Position numbers and translations under genes: made by a program. Of a stretch of 64,000 bases of DNA, positions 35,724-47,683 are shown piece after piece. Every line of letters starts with the position of its first letter. The first letter of the stretch is position 1. Origin of the DNA: Niebla homalea (Eukaryota; Ascomycota; Lecanoromycetes; Lecanorales; Ramalinaceae). The stretch is from assembly GCA_019925105.1 (NCBI GenBank), contig JAHGAU010000001.1:682001-746000 (forward strand), read 5' to 3'. The notes under the pieces were generated by a model. That model did no database searches, was not told where the DNA came from, and saw nothing but the letters and a program-made list of their open reading frames with translations.

Positions 35724-36847
35724 TCACGAGCCCAGTCGTTGTGAAGATGCTAGGTACGACGTTGGCACCGAGTTGTCGTTCGAGGTCGAAGGCGGCGGCG
35801 GATTGGTTGAGGGCAACACCCCGTATCTGCCGTACGTCTTTTGATCCATGGACACATAATGGGGAAGCCTCCCAAGCAAGTTTAATTTGCCTTCTATCCA
35901 CCGCAGAACCTTCTCCGGTGGTGCCAAGATTTTAAGGTATCCTAGACCGTCTATGAAATCGTCAGCATCAGTCACAATCGGCAGGCCTGCATGGTGCAGA
36001 TGTGCAGGATGAGGTTGACACTGACAGGCGTAGCCAATGCCTACACTGCACAGATGGCCGAGGAACGAGGTGTTGGGTACGAGGGCGGTCACGAAGACCA
36101 AAAGTATTAAAGGCGTAGTCCATGTCGGTATTCGATTGCTACCTATGCTTTGGTAGTTCAGCTTCAAGAAACGTCGCAATGACAGCACGTGCGCTACTTA
36201 CGCAAAGTGAGGATTCGCTCTGAAAGCCTTGATTGCCTCGGCGCCCAAGAGTACAAAGACCCACACACTGGTTGATACCAATCAGGAGGAGTCTCGGCAG
36301 TGTCATCCATCAACGCACCTTGCTCCCATGACAGGTGTATTGCCTCTCAGTATTCCACGTTCAATCAGGAGATATGCGGCAGCTGGAAGCGTTGATAGTG
36401 CTTTGTGGGCACTCCGTCAGTATTCGGCCCCATGATCGAGTCTTTGGCAACTCTTACGGCCGACAAACAAGGCTGCTGTAAGCAGCGTTCCGTGATCAGC
36501 CTCGAACCGCTCGAGGAGAGGTACAAGGGCCAGTGCATTCAGGAGAGCATGAAAGAAGCCCAGGTGTATGAGAGGATATGTATTCAGTCGGTACACTGGA
36601 TGGGTGCATGCCAGTCAGCCGAACCTCGGATCATCTTGGCAGGAATGCTTGAAGCGGGAATCATACTGGTCCCGAGATTGACTTCCAAAGGCACTAAGGC
36701 TCCCCACGCTTTCACATTCCATGCTGATTGTAATTCTGCTATCCAAAATATGGCAATGAGGAGCAAGGTGATGCGAGTAAAGAGTGGTAGGCGGAAGACG
36801 TATTTCTGGATTCTGGCCGGATTGAATTGGGGAAGCGTAGGCGCCAT
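35724..36847 (-). CDS. RBD2: Rhomboid intramembrane protease Rbd2
   Basis: Six exons: 36847-36667, 36595-36458, 36400-36319, 36267-36202, 36138-36026 and 35950-35724, with introns of 51-75 bp; 268 residues. The catalytic serine lies in GASVWVF (Ser134, codon split by an intron) and the catalytic histidine in LGHLCSVGIGYAY (His184). Hydrophobic helices match the six-helix rhomboid core, and NTYPLIHLGFFHALLN is the conserved helix 2. The product ends ASSQRLGS, similar to the RLG part of the Cdc48-binding SHP box. Rbd2/RbdB proteases cleave SREBP in fission yeast and Aspergillus; the same role is likely here. Confidence 0.9.
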
Positions 36848-38725
36848 AACCGAATAAGGTTGGCTACTGGTCACCTTTCTCTACGGAATGAGAATGGCTG
36901 TAGTAGGCAGAACCTTATCTCCATACTACGAATTCCAATATTGAAGAGCGATATTGTCACACGCGCTTATTTTGAGGTTTCGGGTCTAGGTTTTGGATGT
37001 TTGGCGGCGGCTCAGCTACGGCCTTGGAACTACGGGTGACTCCCGAGTCCCGTTGACTTAGCGTTACTTAATAGGTACCATACCAGCCTGAGAGTGGACC
37101 ATTTGTACAATCCATACTTCAATCATTCATGCGTATTCGGCAACCTTGCAAGAGATGTATCGGGTATGAGAGGGTAGGTAATCATCTTCCAAGCAAAGAT
37201 ACCATCGTGAGCGAGGGTTGTTCCATGTTCAATTATGATCATTAAGCTTAACAGACGAAACGCCTGCTAGTCTACGGATGTCGAGGTTTCATACCACAAT
37301 GAAGCAGCCGGCAGAGACTGGGAGGGAGCTCCTAGTGGTGTGCAGTACTTCTAGTGTAGCTTGTACGAACTCAGTTATGCTACTGCGAGAGTATTGTAAC
37401 ACTACCACGTCCTCAGAGATGCTCGCGAAATTCAATGCCAAGAGGCGACAAGCAATTTGGACTCGCTAATTGCAGTGTAGAAAACGTTAGGACCGGTTTG
37501 CGCTATTCGGTGGCCGTAATATGGAGGGTGTGTCCCCTTCAGCGAAGCACAGGGTCTTGGCACGCGTAGCCATGAGGGTCCACAATAGCACCTGCATTCC
37601 ATTGAAAAACAAAGGTTGAGGTGAAGGCGGCGGGCTTGCGGAAGCTGGCGGAATGAGCTAAAGGTAATATGAGTCCAGGACAGCTCCGGCACAAATCGGC
37701 CAAAATTTCGAAAATGTATCGTAACGCTTCGGTTCTTGACGAATGGTCATCAGACCAACTATTTAGTAATCTGGATGCCAAGCATCGGATAAAGACCTAC
37801 ATCAACCGATCAAGCTGACGATAATATTCGGATCGAGGCTCTGAGCACATGCAACAGACAATGTGTGTAGGCCAAGGTAGTCACAAGCAGTTGTTACGCG
37901 TTGTAAACTGTCAATCTGCCCGAATGAGCAGTACGCCGTACTTCGCAGCGAATGTGCTATCGCCTGGGACAAGGATATTCGCATTCAAACAACGCTGAGT
38001 GAATTTAGTGACATTCACGACGAGATGGCGTTGTTACGGGTTTAACAGGATTTAGCGGTGTCGTGAATGGCACGGTCCCATGGTCCGATGGTCGTGGTGG
38101 TCGGAATGATCTCCGGTTAGGCTGCACATTGAAAGCTCCAAGACCCTTTAGCGCTGTTCCTTGATTGTGAGCTAATGAAGATAGCGCTAGTGCTCTCAGC
38201 ACCAAGAACTCGTTCAAAAATACTCCGCGACTATTGGATATTTCGTGGCAAGTTTGCCATATGCTGTTTCCATCACTTTCCGATCAGCTTGGAGTTATGT
38301 CCCACCAGTCCGCACACGTCCGCTCTTGCGTCATTGCTCTGGTCGTGACTGAGTTACGACAGCCGACCATGGCTCTGGTTTACTTGCCTACTTTTGCCCT
38401 TCTGGGTGAAGTCATGCCTTCCGGCTTCGGCCTTTTGCGGTGACATATCTACCGGTTAACACGGCGGAAACTTGTCAGCCTTTATGAAGCCTCAGCTACC
38501 TACCGCTGTAGGCAGCCGTCACTGGTACCCCTTCACCTCATATATATTTGGACTAACCCTTGCTTCACCTGCATACTACCAACCAATTCATACAGCCACT
38601 TGACAAAAGTCCTATCTGCCCTACAAAAGACTCTCCTCGACTTTGCAGAGGAAACGCTTCTTTACTCACCACCCTCATCGCTACTTGCATTCACCGGCAA
38701 ACATTCATAACTGAGTACCAACTTC
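36848..38725. other. Divergent intergenic region, RBD2 / YTP1, 1.9 kb
   Basis: A long gene-free stretch between two divergent genes. A TATATAT lies near 38541, 185 bp before the YTP1 start codon, followed by CT-rich sequence typical of fungal core promoters. Open frames are short and unrecognised. Confidence 0.4.
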
Positions 38726-40642
38726 ATGGTAGCAATCCAAAGGTCCTCGCTCTTTGTTGCGCTTTGTTTGACCGACTTCATCTCTCGTGGCTTTGCCCAC
38801 AGCGATCATGGAGTTGAGATTGGCGCGGTCACGCCGGCCAGGCCAACACAACCAGCGACGACCGCTTCGGATGAGATGGCATTTGCCAGTGCAACCGTCA
38901 CTCCGAATGCACCCGAAAGCTATTTCAGCTACCCCCATTTTGGGAGCCTCATGCTGGCACACATTGCATTAATGACGATAGCGTGGTTCTTTGTCCTCCC
39001 AATCGGTAAGAGTTTGAAACGACATACTCCTTATAGACGCTGACTGTCTGGCGCAGGTGTGATGTTGAGCGTGGCGCGCTCTCGCTTGGCACTGATTGTA
39101 CAGCTTTCCTTCCTAGCTTTGCACAGTATTGCCCTGTCGCTCGGCATGATATATGCCTACAACACCCCTCAACTCTACGAGAATAATTCGCACAACACAG
39201 TCGGCTGGATTGTCACTTGGATCGTCGCCGTACAGTGCGTCATGGAAATTGTCAAGCTTGTCGCTCGAGTTGGGAAGACGAATGATGTAGACCAGGAAGA
39301 GCAGATGTCATTTCTGCCAATGGCCACAAGTGCGCTTGAACGACATGAGCAAGGGCATGGGGAACAGTCAGCAGATCCACACAGGTACTCCGATGACAGC
39401 GCCCATTTCACTGCGTCTCAGCCATCTCGGACCGCTTCAGTTTCGTCCACTGGGACGTACACGCAAGAAGAAGAGCAGAAGCTCCATCAATACAACGCGC
39501 ACGGGAAACGGAACTTGGGCGATTGCCATCCGAGCAAGCAGAGTCTGTTGCGCAGCCCAAGCATAGATCGGATCGTGACCAGCGTTGCAAATGCGCTGTC
39601 CTCCAGAGCGTTGCGCGTTATTGATACAATATCCAACGTTATAGATTGCACGATTCTCCCCCTGGGCTTTGTGGCATTTGTGACTGGTGCAGCTGTGTAC
39701 GGAGGTGTATTCGTAAGTTAGCCGCGTGTATTTATCATCAGGCAGGAACTAACATGAGAACAGCGTGGTATCGAAATCTTCAATGGTCTGGCTCACTCTA
39801 TCAAGGGAGGGATTTTCTTCTGGTATGGTCTTCTTACGCTTGGCCGCTGGATGGGGTGTTTCGTAGAGTACGGATGGGCGTGGAACGTTAGACCGCCAAC
39901 GGGTGTAGTCAGCTCTCGCAAGGCCCGCATACCGTCGGCTGAATTCGTTGAGTCCTTTGTGATATTTGTTTACGGCTCCAGCAATGTCTTCTTGGAGCAT
40001 CTGGCTGCTTGGGGAAAGGGCTGGAGTCCTATGGATTTGGAGCATGTTTCTATCACGATCATGTTCTTCGGTGGCGGACTCTGCGGCATGTTGATCGAGT
40101 CAACTCGTGTCAGAGAGCTGCTCAATTCGGTCATCTTGACATCTCCCGCTGCCCGTGGCCCGCAACATGTACGGGATAATCTTGCACGGCCGGCGTCTTA
40201 CAGCACGTCCATGAACCCATTCCCAGGCCTGGTCATCCTTCTGCTTGGCCTCATGATGAGCTCACATCACCAGCATTCGCAAACCTCCACCACAATCCAC
40301 CAGCAATGGGGCTCGCTGTTCATGGGTTTCGCTCTAAGTCGAGGGCTGACATATATCATTATGTGGATCGCACCACCGTCCTCTTACTTGCCGTCCCGGC
40401 CTCCTACCGAGCTGATCAGCTCCTTCTGCCTGATCTCTGGAGGTTTGATTTTTATGGCGAGCAACAGGGACACGGTCGACTCTCTTGAGTATTATGGGAT
40501 CAACGCCATGTTTCCTTTTACGGTCACTATGGGTTTCACTTCCTTCCTCATGGCATGGACTATCATCGTCCTGGCCGTGAAAGGATGGGCCGTGAGGAGG
40601 GATCAGCCAACTACTACCTACACCAACCCAATCCCCGCGTAA
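38726..40642 (+). CDS. YTP1: Ytp1-like multispanning membrane protein
   Basis: Exons 38726-39005, 39057-39712 and 39764-40642 with two 51-bp introns give 604 residues. A signal-like N-terminus (LFVALCLTDFISRGFAHSDH) leads to an N-terminal DUF2427-type region with membrane helices (HIALMTIAWFFVLPIGVML). After a disordered Ser/Glu/His linker, the Ytp1 C-terminal domain follows with GGIFFWYGLLTLGRWMGCF, FVIFVYGSSNVFLEH, GKGWSPMDLEHVSI, MMSSHHQHSQ and more helices. Family members have about ten membrane spans and His-rich motifs that suggest metal or heme binding; function is not established. Confidence 0.9.
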
Positions 40643-40971
40643 TCTATTCTTCAGTTCTAGACTCGGAGCCGATTAATTAGCGCTTGATTATTGGACACAG
40701 CGTTTCAGCGATTGCAGTCAGCATGTGCATCCGACCTCTCGTTTATCCAATACCCCTTGAGCGTTTAGCGATGATATCAACGTGAGTCTTGATTTATGAT
40801 ACCACTAGCAGGGTGCTGAAGAGCCTTCGAGCTTGTTGCATAAGCAGTCATTATCTATATAGTCTCTAACACAATATTTTTACATACCACAGGGCTTATC
40901 ACATCCTTTCACACTCGAGAGGAGATTGGATAGCGGGAGGGGTTATGTTCACACGTCCCACTCAGACCTAG
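40643..40971. other. Convergent intergenic region
   Basis: About 330 bp between the ends of YTP1 and the LETM1-like gene. It should hold both 3' ends. No gene seen. Confidence 0.35.
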
Positions 40972-42060
40972 TTATATTGAAAGGTAGTTGCGTGTCTGTA
41001 CAGACTCCTCCAACGCATCCCTCAACTCCTGCATCCCTTTGCCCAGAACATCCTGGCCCCTCGCATCCATTGCCATCTTGACCTCCTCATCGACCAGAGC
41101 GGCAACGCCACCCTCCCTCTTGATCGCAAGATCATCCAACCACAATTCCCGGGCCGTCTCACTCAGTTTCTCCAAAAGCGTGAGCGGTGAGGACCACGAA
41201 TATATGCGATCCAAGAGCCGTGGCCACGCATTGATCCTCACCCCGACCATGCCGTAATACCTCCTGACATCCACATCCTTCCCGCTCGGCTTCACCCCCA
41301 AAAGTGCATCCAACGGCGTCGATGGATCGGACGGCGTCGAAGTAACAGGAGCGGCGGAACCGACCTGTTGTTCCCCTGCCTCCTCGACCCCAATGCGGCC
41401 GCCCGCCAACCACCTCCGCCTCCTGTCCTCCCCCTTCCGCCGCATCTTCTCCCACTGCACCGGCAGCCAGACGCACTTGGGTATCACGGGGCTGATGAAC
41501 GGCACCAGCAGCGGTGTGAACTCCCCACAACACGCAAACACGACCATGAACAGTGGTATCCGTAGCGCATCGTTCTGAGTCCTCACGATCAGGTGATAGT
41601 CCGCCCGCGTGATTTTCTCGTCGGACAAGGCCTGTTGGAGGGAGGTGGTGGAAGCGAAGAGGGAGAAGTGGGGGTTGGTGGAGGCGCGGATGAGTTTGGT
41701 GTTTTGGTAGAGGGCTTTGAGGCCGGTTTTGTAGAAGGCGAGGTAGGTTTTCCCGACGTTTAAGAGGTGTTTGGGTTTCGAGGTCGAGGGGGAGCGGGTG
41801 GGGAGGTTGAGGAGTGGGGGCAAGGTCGAGGAAGGCGGGCTGATTGGATGAAGCGAAGGTTTGGGGACTTCTGGGGCTACTTTCTTTTCTAGAGCTGGTG
41901 AGTCCTCTGGAGGCAAGGAGTCCGTCTTTCTGTATGGCTGCGGAGAACCGCCGGTGGTCTGTTTGCGGAGTTGGATGGGGAGCTGGATGGGCAGAGCGTT
42001 GCTTCTCAAGATCGCATGGCCGGCTCGCGCACTGCACTGCCTGTATCTGGCATGGAGCAT
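40972..42060 (-). CDS. LETM1-like mitochondrial protein
   Basis: A single exon of 362 residues from the ATG at 42060. The start MLHARYRQCSARAGHAILRS is rich in Arg and Ala without acidic residues, as in mitochondrial presequences. A Pro/Ser-rich linker follows. Then comes a LETM1 ribosome-binding-like domain: SLQQALSDEKITRADYHLIV, RTQNDALRIPLFMVVFACCG (membrane helix) and FTPLLVPFISPVIPKCVWLP. Mdm38/Ylh47/LETM1 proteins act in inner-membrane protein insertion, ribosome contact and K+/H+ exchange; this shorter form resembles the uncharacterised LETMD1-type branch. Start codons are 229 bp from the divergent prefoldin gene. Confidence 0.82.
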   Translation of the reverse strand: MLHARYRQCSARAGHAILRSNALPIQLPIQLRKQTTGGSPQPYRKTDSLPPEDSPALEKKVAPEVPKPSLHPISPPSSTLPPLLNLPTRSPSTSKPKHLLNVGKTYLAFYKTGLKALYQNTKLIRASTNPHFSLFASTTSLQQALSDEKITRADYHLIVRTQNDALRIPLFMVVFACCGEFTPLLVPFISPVIPKCVWLPVQWEKMRRKGEDRRRRWLAGGRIGVEEAGEQQVGSAAPVTSTPSDPSTPLDALLGVKPSGKDVDVRRYYGMVGVRINAWPRLLDRIYSWSSPLTLLEKLSETARELWLDDLAIKREGGVAALVDEEVKMAMDARGQDVLGKGMQELRDALEESVQTRNYLSI

Positions 42061-42289
42061 GGCTTTGCGTTGAACCGTAGGGCGCACAAAAGTCTGCCCA
42101 AAGCTCTCACAATGCTCTCGTAAGATGACGCGTTGATGCTTTTTTAATTTTCCCTACGGGGATTGGGGGAGATCGACACTGCGTCACTAGCGTGGATTGT
42201 GGGGCCGGGTATGTTGGACCGCAAACTCAAGGATCTCATGTTTTGCCTCTCCACTCAAGATATGTGATTTGAAGGCAGTCTGCTTGGAT

Positions 42290-43080
42290 ATGTCGAGCGG
42301 GGCGATTGGGTATGTGGGATACCACTTAATTGGTGAGGTATTGACAAATCCGCTAACAGCTTTATAGCAAAGATGCGCCCACCAATGCTCGAGGCATCCC
42401 CTATGCGCCTTTCGTCGACAAGGTTGAGGACTATGTTTCCGCGAGGGCGGAGGTTGACTCAACGATGAAGAGCTTTCAGGAGATGATCTCGTACGTCGTG
42501 TCGCATACCGCGGATTTGACGGGGCTCACAATTCGTTTGAGGCAGGAAATATCAATTCATGGAAGTCAACACACAAAGGCGCAAAGCTGGCCTTGATGAA
42601 AAAATACCAGATCTGCAAAGGAGTCTGGACACAGTAAGGTTCCTGAAGAGACGAAAGGTAGCCCTGTCATTCAGACCACAAGCGGAATCCATCATGCTGA
42701 GATGAGAGCTTTTGCAGCCAGATTCAGATCCGATAGAAGCCACCTTCGAGCTCAATGATACGCTATATGCCAAAGCGCATGTCCCGCCAACTCAGGAGGT
42801 CTACCTGTGGCTGGGCGCCAATGTCATGCTGTCATACCCCATCGATGAGGCCGAAACCATGCTGGAGGGCAAGCTGTCCGGGGCACAGCAAACATTGAAG
42901 AACTGTGAAGAGGATTTGGACTTTTTGAGAGAACAGGTGACGGTACGCACGTATCTCGTTCTAATGATGACTACAGGCTGATGATGGCTGCTGGCACAGA
43001 CCTTGGAGGTAGCAACGGCCCGTGTGTACAACTGGGACGTGACAATGAAGAGAAAGGAAAAGGCCGAAGCTGGAGCATAA
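42290..43080 (+). CDS. PAC10: Prefoldin subunit 3
   Basis: Five exons: 42290-42309, 42368-42490, 42546-42657, 42718-42942 and 43000-43080; introns of 55-60 bp; 186 residues. The coiled-coil ends and the beta segment match the alpha-type subunit VBP1/Pac10/Gim2: GIPYAPFVDKVEDYV, KYQFMEVNTQRRKAGLDEKI, FELNDTLYAKAHVPPTQEVY, VMLSYPIDEAETML, RVYNWDVTMKRKEK. Prefoldin is a cytosolic hexamer that passes unfolded actin and tubulin to the chaperonin CCT. The first exon is only 20 nt. All phases close. Confidence 0.95.
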
Positions 43081-43606
43081 GCATTATTCCTTAAATTATT
43101 CCAGATCCACACGGTGATGTCACCAGCGAATGTGGAGCAGAATGAACCCACTCATACCATATCAGAGAAAGTAGCCAATTCGAGACGATATAACGTGCCG
43201 CATCGTAATTGGCTTTATTACGACCGATAAGTGGGCAAAGCAAAGCTTATGATATCGATGGTAAAGTCCCGCTGCGCCGTCTGGTTTTGTAGACATGGAC
43301 TACTGTAGAGACCTTTTTAGATTCAAAGGAAGGAAAAATCACATACATCTATTAGAAGAATGAATCTGGTTGCATTTCAGACGTGCTTCCTCAGGCATGA
43401 AAGCCTCAAATGCGGAGGCGGAAGTCCCTCCGCTCCATTTCATTGTTTGACCTCCGGAGTCATACAGCTTGCGGGCAATAGTAACACACCTGTCACCACT
43501 TTGAAACGCGACAAGAATTAACAATTAACAATTTTCCAGGAGCAATAGGAGCCCGGGGGAAGCTTTTTGCGCAAATCGTTATATTTCAGTCCATTATGCA
43601 AACATT
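43081..43606. other. Intergenic, PAC10 3' end to FCP1
   Basis: About 530 bp with the prefoldin 3' end and the FCP1 promoter. No gene seen. Confidence 0.35.
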
Positions 43607-46325
43607 ATGGCGACCAGACGAAAGATCCATCTGCCACACAGCCTACACTTCCCCATCACTGTGACCGAGCTCTTGAAACAGCCAGATGAGCAGGTCAAAC
43701 GCTCTGCGCCCTTATTCTCGTATTCATACATCAGTACAGTTGTGGAGGATGACGATTTGGGGAACGAGAATCGCGTTCAGCGATCATTCCCCGCACAATT
43801 TGCTTCAGACATTGAAGGCACATTGAGATCATGGAAGATCGGAAAAGGTGCTGTTATCACCAATTCCGACGCCGCCATTGCCGTAATCGAGGAACTATGC
43901 GCTCACGACATCCAATTCGGCGGCATGTGCGCAAATTGCGGGCAGGACATGACAGAGTACGAGACCCTCTTCAGTATGAAGGCGTGCTGCAACTGACCAG
44001 CGACAGGATTACCTACCTAACCAGACTGGCAGACTCCTCCCGCGCTCCCATAAACATGATACACGACAATGTAGCCCTCAAAGTCTCCGAAGCTGAGGCG
44101 GCACGAGTAGAGGACGAAGCAAAGCGCCGTTTGTTGGCGAACAAGAAGCTGTCTCTAGTCGTCGATCTTGATCAGACCATTATACAGGCCACGGTTGATC
44201 CTACGGTCGGGGACTGGCAGAGCGATGAAGCCAATCCAAATCATGTCGCTGTACGAGAGGTCCGCTCGTTCGTGCTCAAAGACGATGGGCCAGGAAACAG
44301 AGCTTGTCGATACTACGTTAAACTGCGGCCTAACCTAGAAAGCTTCCTAGAGAACATATCCAAGATATACGAGCTGCACATATATACCATGGGTACGAGG
44401 CAATATGCCAAAAACATTGCAGACATTATTGATCCACATCACAGGGTCTTTGGTGACCGCATCCTCAGTCGTGATGAGAGCGGAAGCATGATAGCCAAGG
44501 ATCTGCAGCGCCTTTTTCCTGTCGACACAAAAATGGTAGTCATCATCGATGACCGAGGCGATGTCTGGAGATGGAGCCCAAACCTCATCAAGGTCACGCC
44601 CTACGACTTCTTCGTTGGTATAGGGGACATCAATGCGAGTTTCCTGCCCAAGAAGCCAGACTTGAAACCACCAGAAGTCTCGGCCAACATTATCCCTGAC
44701 GTCGAAAAGGAGATCGCTACCACAGGCGAGGAGCCTGAGCCGAGCCCGAATGGCGACAAGGGCGGAAATGGGGACCAGCCATTGAGGATTTTGGAAGACG
44801 AGAATGCATCCCCCTTAGATCGCTTGGTTGCTATGGGCGGCGGCGGTGACCCTTCGAGTATATCGGCCCAATCTAGCCAGCAGGATGAAGCAATTACTGC
44901 ACAGGTAGAAGATCGCCCCCTATTGAAAAAGCAACAGAAGCTCGAGGAGAAGGAAGCTGAGGCAACCGCGGAAGCAACAGCAAACGAGGACCAAAATGGC
45001 AATAAGCCTGTGCCTGAGACTTCAAGCGATCCTGACAAGTCGAGACACAATTTACTGCAGGATCGTGATCGCGAATTGTATTCGCTGGAAACTTCACTTC
45101 GCATGGTACACACGGCCTTCTTCGATTCATATGCGAAACAAACAGCTGGCGCCCAAGGTGGGAGGTTGGGGAAGCTGCTAGGAGCTCATAAATTGAAGCT
45201 CAGCCCTCAGTCTTCTGACCTCGATCTTGTGCCAGATATTAAAAGCATCATGCCTGCCGTAAAATCCAAAGTCCTCAAGGGGACGGTAATCGTCCTATCA
45301 GGAATCGTGCCCCTTGGCATGGAGATTGCAAGTACGGACATAGCAATACAATCAAACACTTTTGGCGCCAGAATCGACGACGAGATAACAAAGCGTACAA
45401 CCCACCTCGTCGCCACCCGAAGGACTCAGAAAGTACGGACGGCGATTCGGAAGGGTAAAGACCGGATCAAGATAGTCATCCCTCAATGGCTGTACGACTC
45501 GATCAGCTCATGGTCAAAACTTGATGAAACGCCCTATCTTCTTGACGTTGGAGAGCCGCAACATGGACCCGCAGAAGATGAAGAGCTTTTGAGCGAGAGT
45601 GAATCCCCAGATAGTGATCAATCTGAGGACTCCTCGTCATCCTCCTTGGAGCTCGGTCTGAAGATAATCCCGAAGCCATGGAAAGAGACTGTATCTGAGA
45701 CAGAGGGTAAGTACATGCACTTTCCTACCCCTTGTCCAATTAGATTTGACAGTAGGGCAATTATTCTCTCCGATCACGCACATCATGGACTAGACTACGA
45801 CTTTCGATTTGTGAAGACTGCTTCATTGCTGGTTTGAATCATCGCTGACGAGGCGTTGATACAGAGGATAACCTCCAAGACTATGAATACGACGAGAAGA
45901 GCCCAGTAGGTGGGGACTTCGACGATTGGAAAATGATGAATGATGAACTCGCGGATTTCCTTGGACCGGACAACGAGTCCGGCACTGACAGCGATGCCGA
46001 GAGTGACAGGGGAAGCCAGGCCCCCAAAGGTGAGGGACTTCGCAATGGGGGATCATCCTTGAAACGGAGTCGACATATGGAGGATAGTGATGGAGAAAGT
46101 GAGACACATGCGGTGGAGGACGAGGCTGTTCGCAAGAAAACGAAAGTGCAAAAGGATGGTGCTGATGATGAAGCCGGTCTTGTACCTGGTGCGAGTCTTT
46201 CAGGCGTGACGCTGGTGGCCGAAGAAGAAAGGGACAATGTCAGCGATGAAGAGGGTGATCTAGAGGCCGAATTGGAGGCCGCCTTTGCTCTCGAAGCAGA
46301 GGAAGAAGAAGGAGGGTCCAACTGA
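43607..46325 (+). CDS. FCP1: RNA polymerase II CTD phosphatase Fcp1
   Basis: Three exons: 43607-43956, 44007-45706 and 45865-46325; introns of 50 and 158 bp; 836 residues. The FCPH catalytic domain has the DxDxT/V motif VVDLDQTII (Asp170) and later motifs HIYTMGTRQYAKNIADIIDP and VVIIDDRGDVW. A BRCT domain follows (LKGTVIVLSGIVPLG to IPQWLYDSISSW). The tail is acidic, ending in a Glu-rich stretch, the site where Fcp1 contacts TFIIF. A Cys pair (CANCGQDMTE) precedes the first intron. Fcp1 removes Ser2/Ser5 phosphates to recycle RNA polymerase II. Confidence 0.95.
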
Positions 46326-46572
46326 CACCCTCCATGTCGGCATAGCTTCGAGGCGTTTCCGTCCACTTTTAGCAAGGCGCTGGAGGCGGTCTCATGATAC
46401 CATATAGTCATTCCAAAGCGTGTATCCATAGTCGGGTAACAGGATATGTGGGAATAAAGAGTCTACTTTCTCCATCTACTGTACTAAACGTCGAGTCTTG
46501 GCGCTTCTTTATTTACGGATCGAGTCAGAATTACACCCATGAACTTCCACTCCCTCATATTGTCACCACCAC

Positions 46573-47600
46573 ATGTCTTCACCCCTCCCCTACAAATACC
46601 TCGAATTCTTCCATCCCAAAGCCCTCACACTCGTCCAGAGCCGCCAACCCAAAAGCGTCCCCAAACCGCACCGCCTCCAAATCAAGATCCGCGTCCGCGT
46701 GGAACCGCAGCGACACCCCAACTCCAAAAAGAAGAAGCTGGAGGGGTACAAACGGCCGCGTGTCGAGCCGGGCGCGCATGGCTTCGAGAAGGATAAGTGG
46801 CTGTTGAGCATCGACAAGAGCCCGCTGGTCGCGAGGGCCAACGGGCATGTGGAGGCATTGGTTGCGGAGGTGAGCTTAGTCCCATCCTATCCCATAATCA
46901 TCCACATACTCATTTCTCCACTCATGTGTGTGTGTGTTATTGTTGTTTCCCCCCCCCTCCCCCCACCCCCTTCTCTCTCTTTCAATCGCCCGCCGCTGCT
47001 ACCATGCAGTCAAAAAAGAAATGGGGATGGATCGATGGATAGAGCAACAGCACAGCACAGCAAGAGCAACAGCCCTTTTTCTTATTCTGGTTCTTTTTCT
47101 AACCCGCCTTCTTCTCTTTCTTCCCCCAAAGATCTTCCGCTGGCCCCCCCGCTACGTCCGCATCGCCCGAGGCACCCGGCTGCGCGAGAAGATCGTCGAG
47201 CTGGGCCACTGGCCGTCCTCCACCGTCGACTTGACGGGTAAAGAGCCCTTGACCCTGAAGCTGGGGCAGGCGATCATCAATGACGCCATTGAAGATACGG
47301 AGACGACTCCCCCGAAGGCGTATGAGAAGGAGCAACGGTTTGGGAAGAGGGTGGGGAAGAGGATGAACGAGTTTTGGAGGAGCGTTGCTGATCAGCAGGT
47401 GAAGGTAAAGGATGTTAAGGGGATGAGTGAGGAGGGTGATAGGGTGAGTTAGGTGGATTTTACTCGTTTTGAGTGCTTGTTGAGCGCTATTGATGGGAGG
47501 AAGAGCTGCTGCTAATCGATTTTGACAGACAGGAAAGCTCAGTGATCTTCTAGAACCGACGGGCGCATCTGACGAGGAGAAGGAGAAGAAGGGACAATAA
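46573..47600 (+). CDS. Conserved fungal protein of unknown function
   Basis: Three exons: 46573-46869, 47132-47443 and 47529-47600; introns of 262 and 85 bp; 226 residues. The start SSPLPYKYLEFFHPKALTLV and strings DKWLLSIDKSPLVARANGHV, VEALVAEIFRWPPRYVRIA, RGTRLREKIVELGHWP, VDLTGKEPLTLKLGQAIIND resemble a family I remember from many Pezizomycotina genomes without a known role. It is basic, without membrane segments or signal peptide. The first intron is long for this genome and rich in pyrimidines and CACAGCA repeats. The stop codon is 83 bp from that of the convergent PRI1. Confidence 0.72.
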
Positions 47601-47683
47601 TTCCGGAGGATTCAGGCTCTTTGAAAAGGCAGAACCTGCACTCTTTTCTTTCCACTAACATATCGTAAGTGTACATCAACATC

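Noticed and set aside
43831..45837. A single long open frame starting inside FCP1 exon 1
   Set aside because: Its first 55 codons are in the wrong frame of exon 1; the spliced model restores CGQDMTE to ITYLTRLADSSRA and the known Fcp1 order.
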